A DNA stretch of 64,000 nt from Mesorhabditis belari (Eukaryota > Nematoda > Chromadorea > Rhabditida > Rhabditidae). The translations under genes and the position numbers were made by a program. Under the pieces are notes generated by a model that ran no database searches, was not told the DNA's origin, and saw only the letters and a program-made list of their open reading frames with translations. Location: NCBI GenBank assembly GCA_958450365.1, contig CAUEEP010000881.1, positions 62,001-126,000 on the forward strand, in the 5' to 3' direction. Of this stretch, positions 33,547 through 44,557 are shown piece by piece (position 1 is the stretch's first letter; each line of letters starts with the position of its first letter).

Positions 33547-36338
33547 AATTTGGTTGTATTTGCCAAGCAGCAAATGAACTTTTACAAAAATGTAACAAAC
33601 TGTGCAATGAACAAAGACAAGAAAACTTTCAAAATCGTTGAAACGTGCAAAATTGTCGAGGAATCGACTTTTCTCTCTTCAACATCTTGGCTTATCAACA
33701 GCATCGCATGTTGTAGCCAACTGCAATTGTTCGGAGAGCTTCTTTCTGTCGAGAGAAACGTCTAGAAAGCGACAAAGTTTTGAGAAGAAAGCCCTTGCAT
33801 TCATTTTTTCAACTCTGATAGCCGTGTAATTACTGTATTGATGTGCTACAACGGCAACGACTGTAATTGAGTTACTTGAAACATGAATGAAATATTACAT
33901 TTGAAGATGACTAGTTGTATTGTGTGGTATGAGTTCCACCTTGTGTAGAGCTTGGTTTGAGAAAGTAGGGAAGTCTCTTCACCAATAGCTTTCGGAAAAC
34001 TAAACAGCCTGTTTCCTTTAAGATTGTGGAAGAGATACTATACAACAACATCAGAAAACGTAAAATGTTCAACAAAAGTCAAAAATTCTCCATGGAATCA
34101 AATTCTTTCTTGTAAATTGCTTCAAATCCGTGCTGAAGTTGGAAAATATAGAAATTTCTAGGAAAACTTTCATTTTGCCGTACTTTTTTTTCATCGATTT
34201 GGTCAATATTTCATGTATTGAGCATTTCTTTGAAAATTTCACCATAAAAATCACAAATTCTTTCATTTTTAAGGTTGCGATTGGATTAAGATTTTGAAAA
34301 TTATTCGCTAGATTGGTTTAAGAAATTTTTCAAACATGCACCATTCAAAATGACATAAAAACTTCATTGTTAATGCTCCGAGAATCCTCCTGAAAACTCT
34401 CAAATTTGACTTTATTCTTTATAAAAATTGTGGATATGAGAATTTCAAAGACTACGTGACGAAAATATTGGATTTGAATGGAAATTCATCAATTTCGACA
34501 GCTGTTCACACAAAAATTCACATGTTTCAGTGGCTTTTCGATCGAAAAATCAACGAGACGAGAAAAATGATCTTAGAGAATAAGGATATCACTGAAGTAA
34601 AGATAATTTCAAATTATGAAGCACAGATTTTGAAAGATTCTTTAAGAAAAAGTATGATGAGATGAAAATTATCGATCGGAGTGGATCTACGGGACTTGAA
34701 GGGATCGATTTGAGACTTCCATTTGAATACAAAACTGCTTTTTTTATCGTTCCATGTTGTCCAAGATGTCCAAGATGGAAATTCATCAATTTCGACAGCT
34801 GTTCACACAAAAATCCACATGTTTCAGTGACTTTTCGATCGAAAAATCTTTGACGAGACGAGAAAATTTTTTGGAGCTTTGGTGTATCTCAAAGCACGAA
34901 ATATTATTCACCGGGACATTTAACCAGAAAAGTAAATTTTCAAATATTCCATCAACAACTAAGAACCCAAATAAACCAATGAAAAAGAAAAATGAAAAAT
35001 TGCGATTATTGGCTTCAGTTTCAATGAAATGAATGCATTCACCAGTTCCTTTTAGACTATTTTCTCTACAAAACTACTAGTTAAGATATAAAAAAAGTCA
35101 TATTGAAAAGCTTTTTAGCATATTTGTGACCAAGGACTTTCTACTCAAAATTGGAGATTTTGGAGTTATCAAAAGGATCCACCCGAATCAACTCGTACGC
35201 CTTCATTTTGTTGGCACAATAGCTTACATGGCACCAGAAATTTTGAAATTGAAATATTCTGATCGTTATGGAAATCGAGGTAAAATTCGACATCTTATCT
35301 ATCTTCTTTAGCATTTTTTCCTTGAAAAGATTATGCGAAGAATTAATTCCGATTTTCGTTAGAATGCACGAATTGCATGTTTTTTCCCGCACTTGCTCGT
35401 TTCTGATTTCGCTTTACAAGAGTTTTGCTACAAATTCGCTTTTCATTCCTTGTTGATAAGTGAAAAGATGAGTTTCACATAGGTGGAATTGATTAATTTA
35501 CTTGATTTGACCATACACAATATCGAAGAAGTTGAGAAAACTTTTACAAGAATAAAACAGTATAAATTTCGTTTCCTTGGGGAGTCGAGAAATATTTGGT
35601 GTGAGGATCTTTTCTCAAATGTTGCCTTGAAAAGGGATCTCAGTGAAGTTCAGCCATACAATCTTTTGGATATGACAGGACGAGAAATTGCGCAAGAAAA
35701 TCGTACATTCACCATCGGTCTCGAGCCCATTCGTCGCGCTCTACATGCAAAAAGAGAATCCATCAATTTTTACTCGATTCAAGAACGTAAAAACAAATTC
35801 GACTTCTACGATTCTGTAAACGCATTTTTCCAAAGATCCGAGCCTCTTTTTTATGTTCACAATTTTTCGGCTCCTAAACGCCAGTATGAGTACATTATCA
35901 GGTCAGCAATTGTACTGACAATTGTACTGACGTTTTTAGCCTTAATTTTATCCAATGCTTTAACTGTTCAGAATCACCTATTGAATTAGCAAAAACTCAA
36001 TGCTAAGAAGATGACACTAAAAAAGATTTTTTGAAATACAGCTTCTCTGTAAAAAATTTTTGACCAAAAATAAAGATTATAGAGCGTATTGCTCATTTAT
36101 GCTAGCTTTACCCCATAAGGAATTATTTTTCTCGTGCAGAAGTGAACTGAATTTAAGCTGGAAAATAATCAGTTATCAAAAATCCCTAAAATTTTAAGGA
36201 AAAGCTGCACTCTTTTTTGTACGAGTAATTTCCTGGAGTCGACTTGTAAATAATAGAAGAAAAAGTTCTCGGCATTGGTGGATTTGTTTTTAAGAAATTC
36301 GAGTCAAACTCTTTCCGAGAACTTTCTTTCCAACCTAA
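32722..36338. mobile_element. 3.6-kb element with ~350-bp terminal inverted repeats
   Basis: The sequences 32722-33072 and 35988-36338 are inverted copies with moderate divergence. They start ttaggttggaaagaaagttc and are flanked by TA on both outer sides (32720-32721, 36339-36340), as for Tc1/mariner-type insertion. The interior has no transposase; it contains the last exon of the DUF3472 gene (33459-33546) and a decayed kinase gene (34440-35989). It could be one composite element or two separate inverted insertions; the matched outer TA sites favour a single unit. Confidence 0.65.
34440..35989 (+). pseudogene. Decayed membrane-anchored protein kinase
   Basis: Exons on the plus strand give ALVYLKARNIIHRDI, then an in-frame TAA at 34921-34923 where the catalytic-loop Lys belongs, then PE before a gtaaat donor. 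The next exon reads LLKIGDFGVIKRIHPNQL and VGTIAYMAPEILKLKYSD (35126-35281). A further exon (35483-35989) encodes a long C-terminal region unlike any kinase lobe I know, ending in a hydrophobic helix (SAIVLTIVLTFLALILSNAL) and a stop. An 85-bp segment (ggaaattcatcaatttcgac) is duplicated at 34478 and 34781. The nonsense codon and the duplication mark it as non-functional. Confidence 0.7.
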
Positions 36339-36611
36339 TAGCAAAATCCACAGGTAAAAGGTTGCGATGTGCTGAAAATACCTTGTTTCATTTATATGCT
36401 GCTTGACTGATGTGATTCGAAAAACAAAAATGATTTCACGTAAAGACAAGGTCAGCTCAAATGAAAAAACGATCTTCTTTGATAAAAAGAGACAGTCGTT
36501 TGGCTGGCGTAAAAGAATTGATCCTCGAGACACTTTTCGATTCTCCATTTCAATTTGATCCAATTTAAGCAATTTGTTCTCCAGTTTTCCTGATCAGTCC
36601 TTCAAATTTCA

Positions 36612-39600
36612 ATGTATCTTCCAATTCACTGTATTCTTTTTCTTTTTCTCCACATTACTGCCATAAGAATACGCATCTCCAAGACCTCCACCCGCAACAA
36701 CTATCCACCGCCGATCAAAAAAAGTTTACCCATTGACATCTCAAGTCATCATTTCTTGATCGACCGATCCCCACCCGGGGTTGTCAAAAAGGGGTAACCA
36801 ATTTAGAACCTTGTTATATTCTATGGTATTTAGTGGACAAAAAGCCGGCGAAGTACCCAAGTATGACTTCTCCGATGATAGCCCCAGCAAAAAAGAAACG
36901 ATCGAGGTACATAAGCCAAGAAAGTTTTTTTGAGATCATCTTACTATGTTTTTTTTGCTTATAAGCCATCTATATTACTAAAGAATGATTTTTCAGGTCA
37001 TCAATGAAGATGAAGTATATCCACACAAGTACATCGCGGCGCCTTCAGCCACAACAACTCAGCCAAGATTGGTAATGACAAAATTTAAGAACAATCAACA
37101 AAATACTCAAAGGCTTTGAAGAAGTTTCACTAGATTTTAGTTCCTGGTCTCCTAGCAACAATCTAGCCCCTATGTTATGTTATTCTTTAGGTTTCGATTG
37201 AGGCAAAAGTTGAAACACCTTCTATCTCACCTACAACAGCAACGATTAATGCAATTAAACAAAAAAATGAAAGAGAGTATCAATACAAAACAAGATCTGA
37301 CTACGATTCAAAAGATGATAGTTTTTTGGTTAGTTTGGTTAGTTTTTTGCGAGTTTAAACATTTAGCATAAAGTTGATTTTAGTCTTTGCTCATTGCTAC
37401 TTTCACTATATTGCTGATCATCGTTATTGTGATTGTTTCGCTCAAATATTGCTGCCTCTTGAGAATCAGGTAAGGATAGATGGTGCTCTTTGTTTATAGA
37501 AAGTTTTAGGATAAAGAGGAGAGAGGAGATAATTCTTTTAGCTGATGAAGAGGTAAGTTGAGAAAGCAACAAATTTCACCAAAGCATTTCTTAAGTCAGT
37601 GATGTTGCGCTTCATTGGAAGTGGTAGATTTGGGCAAGTCTACGAGTTGGTCGGACAGAAACCGTGAGTATTCAGAGAAAGAAACGGAGCCAAGGGAAAG
37701 GAATTTAGAGCAGCTGTCATCAAAATCATGAACGCTTCACCGAAATCCTACAAAACCGTTGAAGATGAGTACAAACATTTGAAATTGATGAAACATCCCA
37801 ATGTGGTCCGCTTGTTGCAAATGGAAAGAATGGAGAAGAGAGGCGAAGTCGGTATTGTGATGGAGTACTGTCAACGGGGAGATTTGAAAAAATGTAAGTC
37901 GAATTTGATGATTGAGATTCTGATACAATGAGACTCAAAAGATAAGGAATACATAATCTTAGTATTATTGGATCAAACGATCGTCTACTCGATGAAAACG
38001 GTGTACTATTGGACGGTCGAGCTGTTGGATGCACTTCAGTACATCTTCAAGACACACAAGGTCATTCATCGGGATATCAAACCTCAGAAGTAACACATGA
38101 TGTTCTCGCCAATTTATCGATATAATAGTGTTTTTATCACCGATAAGTGGTGTTTGAAAATTGGCGACTTTGGCCTTGCCAAATTCATCCAACAGACACA
38201 GACGGGCACTTTTGACGGAACTCTTCGTTACATGAGTCCATTGCAAAGGGATGTTAGCCAAGATGGTGCCGAGTCTTCAAGCGGTCGACTTTTGGTGAGG
38301 CAACGAAACAAATAACTTATAGGGTTGGTGGATATGATTCGTTTTTTGAAACGAAATTTTTCTTCAATGAACAACTTCAAATCATCCGAGATATTTGCCA
38401 TTATTTTGTATGATTTGTGCCCATTTTACTGGCAGAAGTCAACTGGCTCTCTAGTAGAAAATTCTTAATATTAGTTGAACACTAGAGACCGTTGTGTCCT
38501 TGTAGAAATTCCTACAACATAACGTGTCGCACATCTCCAGGTTGTAGATTTTCAATAGTTAGAGCAAAGTAAAGTATTAGGTACGGAAAAAATTAATTTC
38601 GTATTTTTTGACTAAAGTTCAAACGTTCATAAAATTTTTATTTCAAAAGCAATTTAATCAAAGTAAAAACCAGTAGAATCTATACATGATTGCCAACGTT
38701 TGGCTAACTTTGCAATTCCTAAAGTGTAGAAGGCGGGCTCCATTGAATCGATAAACTCCTTGATGCCATTTTCGCCCTCCCCTTGAGTAGCAAAGCATTT
38801 CTCCGATAAGAAGTGATCGAGGAACTGGAAAAAGTGGAAATCCGTAGGCGACAAATCAGGAGAATATGGAGCATGAGGGAGGACTTCAATGTGCAGCTCG
38901 TTCAACTTTTGAAGAGTCTTCAGTGAACAATGCGGGCGAATGTTGTCTTGCAATAGGATGGGACCCTTCCGATTCACTAGAGCTGGATCGATCCTTCGAA
39001 GTTTTTCATACATTTCGTTTATTTCGTGAATATACTGATCAGAATTCATCGTTTTTCCGTTTGGTAGAATTGAATAATGGATCAGACCTTTCTGTAACCA
39101 CCAAACACTTAGAAGAAGCTTCTTTGGGTGTAGGTCGGGCTTCGGAAAGGGGTTCGGCGGTTGTCCTTTATCTAGCCATTCGGCTTTGCGTTTTCGGTTA
39201 TCGTAGAGAACCCATTTTTCATCACAAGTTACAATTCGATCCAGAAATGGCTCCTTTTGATTACGAATCAGCAATGAACACGATGTGAGGTAACGGTGCA
39301 ATTTTTGATATTCGTTCAACTGATGAGGCACCCACTTTTCCAACTTTTTACTTTTCCGATTTCCTTGAGATGGTTCCCAATTGTGTGTGGAGTGACCCCG
39401 AAGTGCGTTGCTAATTCTGCCTCTGTTGTTCTGGGATTCGCTTCTACCAGCTCCTTTAATTCGTCATTGTCGGGACTAACATGGCGTCCGCGGCTTTCTT
39501 TGTCATTAAGATCCTCGTCGCCTTCGCGGAATTGTTTGAACCAGCGCTGAACTGCTCGAACATTGCCTTCCCCAAAAGCTTGATTGATGTTTTGGGTCGC

Positions 39601-40556
39601 TTCTGACGCATTGTGGCCAAGCTTGAACTCATACAAGAATAGAAGGCAAAAGTCTCGATTTTCCATCGATGTAAAACAACCTGAAAAAAACCATTAAGAA
39701 AGGGCTAAGCAAAAGTGTGAAACAGAAAAGGAAATTGAGAAAAAATACTCAAATACATAAAAAGACCCAAGGTCAATAAGCATCTGCAGCCTCGTAGGCG
39801 ACGCCGGAAAGTGAGACCCACAAATACGACATTAATTTTTTCCGTACCTAATAAAATTTCAAAAAACAAATATATTAAAAGGGAAAGTCCATTGTTTTCA
39901 CAAGAGTGAATGCTCCTTTCTCAAGTTTGTTTACATCTCTGGAATTTATTTTGAAAAAATATGCTAAATCATACCCATCAACCCAATACATGTAATTGAA
40001 AGGACTCCCATCGCAATGATGTCTACGGTATTGGCTTGGTTCTATGGGAAATGGTCGAGAGGAGGTAACCAGTGAAATGCAATTGAACGAAAGCCCTTTC
40101 TTGAATCTCTTCCATAGGCTATCTTAGTTTGAATGAATCATTTGTATCAACGTTTGGGTCATTTTAGTACCGTGCTTGTGGAATATGATCGAAATGGGCA
40201 GTTCGATCAAGCTCTCTTCAATCAGGATGTCACCTCAAAGAAATTACAGAAAGTGGCCGCCCCCAATTGTCCTCGTCAGCTCCAAGAAATCATTGAGAGG
40301 TCAGATTCGCTTTCGAATCATTAAATCTCTCCATTTCAGATGTACAAATTTTGACCTCTACTCCCGACCAAAAGCTGTTGAAATTTTCGAGGAAATGAAA
40401 GCGCACAGAGTAGTCTTAAGAGCTAATCTTAAAAAAGAGAAATTTAGAGTGACTCGACGATTTCGAAGCTCCCTTTCTTGCCGATTGAAGAGAAAAAACA
40501 AACGAAAACACTTCGTCCGATCGGCTTTGATGGCACTGACGCCAGAGTGCCGGTAG
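36612..40556 (+). CDS. Single-pass membrane protein kinase
   Basis: Exons 36612-36793, 36834-36906, 36997-37071, 37191-37328, 37384-37469, 37511-37553, 37596-37663, 37709-37893, 37963-38089 and 38129 to about 38300 join in phase. Order: signal peptide (MYLPIHCILFLFLHITA), a roughly 140-residue Ser/Thr-rich ectodomain, a TM helix (TILLIIVIVIVSLKYCC), then a kinase lobe: GSGRFGQVYE (Gly loop), AAVIKIM (VAIK-like Lys), IHRDIKPQ (catalytic loop), LKIGDFGLAK, GTLRYMSP. After an intron holding a mariner, about 40000-40070 encodes DVYGIGLVLWEMVER, 40176-40302 the next segment, and 40343-40556 CTNFDLYSRPKAVEIFEEMK to a basic tail. All core catalytic residues are present. The motif set suggests a Ser/Thr kinase; the family looks nematode-specific. 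The exon around 38250-38300 and the joins across the mariner are not certain. Confidence 0.75.
38319..38570 (-). mobile_element. Mariner remnant beside the intact-ended mariner
   Basis: It begins tatagggttggtgga, like the 18257 mariner, and holds fragments matching that element (ttgtgcccattttactggca; ccttgtagaaattcctacaaca). The rest is deleted. It lies in the same intron as the 38577-39851 insertion. Confidence 0.65.
38577..39851 (-). mobile_element. Mariner element within the kinase gene intron
   Basis: At 1,275 bp, it has inverted ends ttaggtacggaaaaaattaa (38577) and its complement ending at 39851, flanked by TA at 38575-38576 and 39852-39853. It lies within an intron of the membrane kinase gene. 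Its terminal sequence differs from the other mariner families here. Confidence 0.93.
38654..39666 (-). pseudogene. Mariner transposase with one frameshift
   Basis: Residues 1-116 (MENRDFCLLFLYEFKLG, WFKQFREGDEDLND) occupy one frame (39666-39316). The remaining 229 (IVTCDEKWVLYDN, LLQDNIRPHCSLK, SPDLSPTDFHFFQ) occupy another (39343-38654), overlapping at 39316-39343. All three D,D34D Asp residues are visible. A single indel separates it from an open gene, so it is relatively recent. Confidence 0.9.
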
Positions 40557-40559
40557 AAA

Positions 40560-41030
40560 CAATCGACTTGACTATTACTTCTGTTTCCTCCTTTTAAAAT
40601 GTTCAACTCTAAACAGCACATTCATTATGTTCAAACCATATTCTGTGGATAAAAGTTAGATCATAAAAATACATAAATCAAAATTTGCATTTTATAATCA
40701 AATTGAATAATTATGTAGATTAACCAAGTCTTAAACAAAATCCACGTTTTTGTTGTGCAAAATTTAACGTTAATTGCATTGTTTTGAGTAGAAAGTAAAT
40801 CCAATAAACACAACGACAAAAAGAAATGCTCCAACGGGAATATAAACGCTTTTTCAGAGAGTCTTCTATTTGAAAAGTCCCCATTGACAGAATCTGGTGA
40901 TAGATCTCAACCGAAATTAGAGGCTTTTTAAAATTGAAGACTTCAAAAAACTAGACAAGCTATTTCTGAGTTTTTATCAGCTCTTTTTTCTATAACACCA
41001 ATTCCTCAACTCTGATCTTAAAGCTTACTG
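40560..41030. other. Intergenic, no gene seen
   Basis: AT-rich sequence downstream of the kinase stop; it probably includes that gene's 3' UTR. No exon recognised. Confidence 0.4.
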
Positions 41031-41037
41031 ACTCTAG

Positions 41038-41197
41038 GAGGCGAGACCCAACAGTTTTGTCGATCAATTAGATCAGAGCACATCATATTTCCCTGGAATT
41101 CCCAAAACGGCGCAATTCTCTGCTCGAGCAAAGCAGCTGGTTGTTCGAAAAAAACGATACTCTTTGTGGCAAGCTGTGAATTCTTTTGTGAAAATGG
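41038..41197 (+). pseudogene. Orphan exon, family not recognised
   Basis: Bounded by an actctag acceptor and a gttagc donor, one frame reads EARPNSFVDQLDQSTSYFPG, then KTAQFSARAKQLVVRKKRYS. It has coding character, but no partner exon is evident within 1 kb on either side. It could be a fragment of a gene broken by the repeats that follow. Confidence 0.35.
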
Positions 41198-41279
41198 TTA
41201 GCGACAAGTTGTGGGAAATTGTTCAACCATTAAAATTATATTGGAACAGTCTGCCAAAACAATAACTCAAATTGTAATT

Positions 41280-41430
41280 TGACTATGTTCTTGATAGTTA
41301 GCTATGAGTTGTTACTGGGAGTTATTGCCCATGCTGACCAGTTTTCGTGAAATTTGATCGCTGAGGATGTGTTATATAATAATTTGCCAACAAATCTATA
41401 AAAGTTTAAACATTCTCTGGCAACCACCGA
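41280..41430. repeat. Inverted copy of 5098-5240
   Basis: The segment gttactgggagttattgccc ... gtttaaacattctctgg is the reverse complement of about 5098-5240, with moderate divergence. It is probably part of the same decayed mariner-associated repeat. Confidence 0.7.
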
Positions 41431-41439
41431 ATGGTTCGG

Positions 41440-42324
41440 ATTCCAAAAAACTCCTCAAACATGGGGAACTGGGTGTGCTGACAGCAGATTTGGGGTTAAC
41501 TGGATGAAGTACTTGACGGGCAAGCTAGGTCGGCCATTTCAAAGAGACAAGATCAACGTTTTGTTCTGCACATTTCGTGTTTACACCATCATGAGTAGCG
41601 TCACTCTCATCAAGCTAAATAGTATAATATATTTCGTTCTCGATGAAGACTCCCTTTAAACTGGTCAAAAGGCGAAAAACTGTTTGCCAGTACAGCATTC
41701 TCGTGAACCCAGTCGACGGTCCTGGTTTGCTTTCTCTCTCAAGTTACGTTACAAAATCTTTCTCAAGCTTTTTGCCGTGATGGTTGGGGGTTTTGTTGTT
41801 GTTTTCGTCGTGGTTGCTGTTGGTTATTGCAAAATCTTTCAACCTCAAGACCGACTTGCCTTTTCTTGGCGAGCAATTACCGCGGCGAGAGTCACCTGCA
41901 TGTGACTGAAAAGCCGATCCAGTGCCAATTCGAGTTGGTTCATCCAACTGTCGTACTGGAGTCCATTGCATGTTTTGTGCATCTTGAGACAGAAAATCAT
42001 CGAGATTAAGTGACTCTTTTGAATGTTTTCGTTGAATCAATCAAACACGGTAACGGCTTTGATGAAGTGCATTGCAACTTGAAGATCTCCACACTCTCAA
42101 TGTGTTCTAAAGATGTGCGAGAACACAACGAAAGCTTTGCGCATTGCTATGCATTCAGTTTATTCTCCCCATCTCCCAGTTCCAGATCGAAATCTTTTTT
42201 CTTGCGCTTCTTCGCTGATTTTTCTACCATGCAAGTGCACGTCGACATACGTTTGATTCTGCTTCAAATCGGTGCCGACTTTAAATTTTTGATTTACATC
42301 GCTGAAGCCTACTTTCACAGAAAA
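41440..42324. other. No supported gene
   Basis: Overlapping frames on both strands (for example 41744-42040 minus and 42010-42327 plus) lack recognisable domains and splice structure. Possible exon fragments are present but cannot be supported. Confidence 0.35.
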
Positions 42325-42990
42325 TGAAAGCCTTCCCTTTTTCCCTTTCACCTACCACATGTACAGCTATTTGTTTGTACTTTGCTTCTGATATTCTCAA
42401 ACTCCAACAACTTCAGAGTAGTTCACGGTTTTGATAATGACACCTAAAACTAATTATTTGTCTTTAAATCATAATTACATTCTCAAGGTCATACCGCTTT
42501 TGGGAACATTTTTGATCTCACGAAATTCCATTTTAGTGAAAGAAACTTTTCTTTTAATTAAAATTTAGAAATTTTTGCGTAAAGCCTTGAAAAAGAAACG
42601 ATTTTATTACCAACTACCAGTAAATTAGGGAAAAATTTGACAGAGAGCCGACAGGGCTGAACAAAATTGCAACGAAATACAAAAAGCTGTAAAATGCTGT
42701 AAAAATCTCTAATTTTTATACCAAATTATCAACACTTTAGTTTTTTGATGTGCCGGAACAGAACTGAAAATGAATTTTCTTTTCTATTCACCTATCTTTT
42801 TTAGGTATATTTCTTGTTATCATAAAAATAATGCGCCTTTCCCCTGCGTTTTCTCATGTAATTCCCTTCCTTGGCTAGACGTTTATCGGTTCTGATCTAG
42901 CACTTAAGAACTTTTACGGTTCTTCACTCTCAAAGTCACAAAGTATACCAGGGTTTCTTTTCTCAAAAAAAGAGTCGTCCCAGCATAAAT
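42325..42990. repeat. Dispersed repeat, inverted copy interrupted by BEL/Pao
   Basis: Reverse complement of 1640-2290. The homology resumes at 50665-50775, on the far side of the retrotransposon, showing that the element inserted into this repeat. The uninterrupted copy at 1557-2290 gives the pre-insertion sequence. Confidence 0.88.
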
Positions 42991-42995
42991 AGTAG

Positions 42996-43406
42996 TGTAA
43001 GAAATCATATGTTGATGTTTTGATCTATATAATTTCTTGTGAGACCGTGTCTCGGTGTGGTTCAATGGTGGTCTTCTTGAAAACGTAATAATTTATCCAA
43101 CTTTCCCTTATTAGGGCAACTTCGCTCAAACTAGAGCAACTTGGCACTATCACAATTAAATCAACACTTGAATGTGAAAAAAGAATGATAAAGCACAAAA
43201 AAGAAGAACGATAAAGCACAAAAAAGAAGAACAACAAACTCACTCAAAAGCAAAGCTTAAATAATGGGTTTTTTAAGCATACAAGCTACAACAACCGGAC
43301 AGCTGAATATCATTTAGTGACTGATTACGGTAGTTTATCCACCAACTTCGAACTTTAACTTGTATTGAATTTTTGACTAACTGCAGAGCAGTGGCAATTC
43401 GCCACA
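42996..43406 (-). repeat. BEL/Pao 3' LTR
   Basis: 411 bp, directly repeated at 50248-50659. It is the 3' LTR because the element reads on the minus strand. It encloses short frames that are identical in both LTRs and are not genes. Confidence 0.93.
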
Positions 43407-43701
43407 CTCCGCCCCGACGAGAAATCTGGGCGCGTGCCCGGATTTTCCCGCCCGAAGAACTTTTTGTAACTTGGCCATGATGGCGTGGAAATTTGTTGAT
43501 TTATTTCCTTTGCTTGCGCCCGATTGTTGAACTTTGGGGAAACTTGGTGATAAATATGTAATTTGGCACCAAAACTTGGCATGAACTTGACACTAATGTT
43601 TAAGAGTGTAACATATTGAAAAATGAGCCCTAATGGCTTGTACATGGGAAAAAAATTTTTTGGAACATGGCACAAAAATGGGTGTGATGGGGAAACTTGG
43701 T

Positions 43702-44379
43702 CTAGTGACGACTTGATCCTTTGCCGCGATATCCTTGGCGCTCCAATTCTTCGCAGTAGGCTACGTGATGTGGCCCGTTACAGAAGCTGCATCGCACCCT
43801 CGGCTTTGAGCAGGTTCCTCCGTGATTTTTTAGGCAATTTCGTGAAATGCAGAGTCCATTTCGGCTTGCAATGCGCATTCGCTCCACGTAATTGATCCGG
43901 AGAGCACACTTGGTCGCGTCGTTGCAATCTGACTTCTCACAGAAGAAACAATTCTTTGTGGCAAACGTCATTGTTGCCTTCTTGACCTCTGGAGCTTCTT
44001 TGTATTCGCTCCCACGTCGCTTTCCACTTTGAATTTCGCGCATAATTTCGTCCTTCATATCGCTGATTGACTTGTCGATATGTTTCATCAAGGATTCCTT
44101 CAAGTTGGCCATTTCTTCTTGAATGTGTCTCTTGGTAGCCAGCAAGGCGGACATACTCTCAGTACATACGTTCTCGGTCACGGCCTTTGTTGACTCCTCG
44201 ATTGCCTTCTTGAGATCCTTCAGGATTCCAATGCCGTCGCGATCTCCGACTTTCGTTGGTTTCGTCTCTTGCTTCACGATTCGCACCTTGCTCGGTATAG
44301 TCTGGTCGGCTTTTCCTGCATTCTCAGGCGTCGTCATCTTGACCTGGAAGAAGAAACTTGTCATTGAAAATTGTGCCAT
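43702..44379 (-). CDS. Extra zinc-knuckle ORF downstream of pol
   Basis: A 225-codon frame lies between the end of pol and the 3' LTR, where some LTR elements carry an env gene. It has no signal peptide or membrane segment. The N-terminal two-thirds is charged and probably coiled-coil (KAIEESTKAVTE, MANLKESLMKHIDKSISDM). The C-terminal part has clustered Cys/His motifs (CFFCEKSDCNDATKC, LCISRNCLKNHGGTC, VRCSFCNGPHHVAYC) like the nucleic-acid-binding region of BEL/Pao Gag. It is therefore better described as a second gag-like protein than an envelope. Its zinc-knuckle region is duplicated, inverted, at 50780-51112. Confidence 0.8.
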   Translation of the reverse strand: MAQFSMTSFFFQVKMTTPENAGKADQTIPSKVRIVKQETKPTKVGDRDGIGILKDLKKAIEESTKAVTENVCTESMSALLATKRHIQEEMANLKESLMKHIDKSISDMKDEIMREIQSGKRRGSEYKEAPEVKKATMTFATKNCFFCEKSDCNDATKCALRINYVERMRIASRNGLCISRNCLKNHGGTCSKPRVRCSFCNGPHHVAYCEELERQGYRGKGSSRH

Positions 44380-44557
44380 GAAAGAAGAAAGAAAAATGGG
44401 GGGGGCAACAGAAACGAACAGATAAATAACGCAATAATGGGTAGGTGTTATGAACTTGATAACTTGACGTAATGAACTTTTAAATGCAGACTTGAATAAA
44501 ATGACTTTGTTTGTTAGAAGATATTCAGTTGAAAACTTGGGGATTTGAGATTTGTTT

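Noticed and set aside
43025..43243. 72-codon frames identical at 43025-43243 and 50277-50495
   Set aside because: They lie inside the two LTRs and are identical because the LTRs are; no domain or expression signal.
44123..44425. Plus-strand 100-codon frame
   Set aside because: Antisense shadow of the extra zinc-knuckle ORF of the BEL/Pao element.
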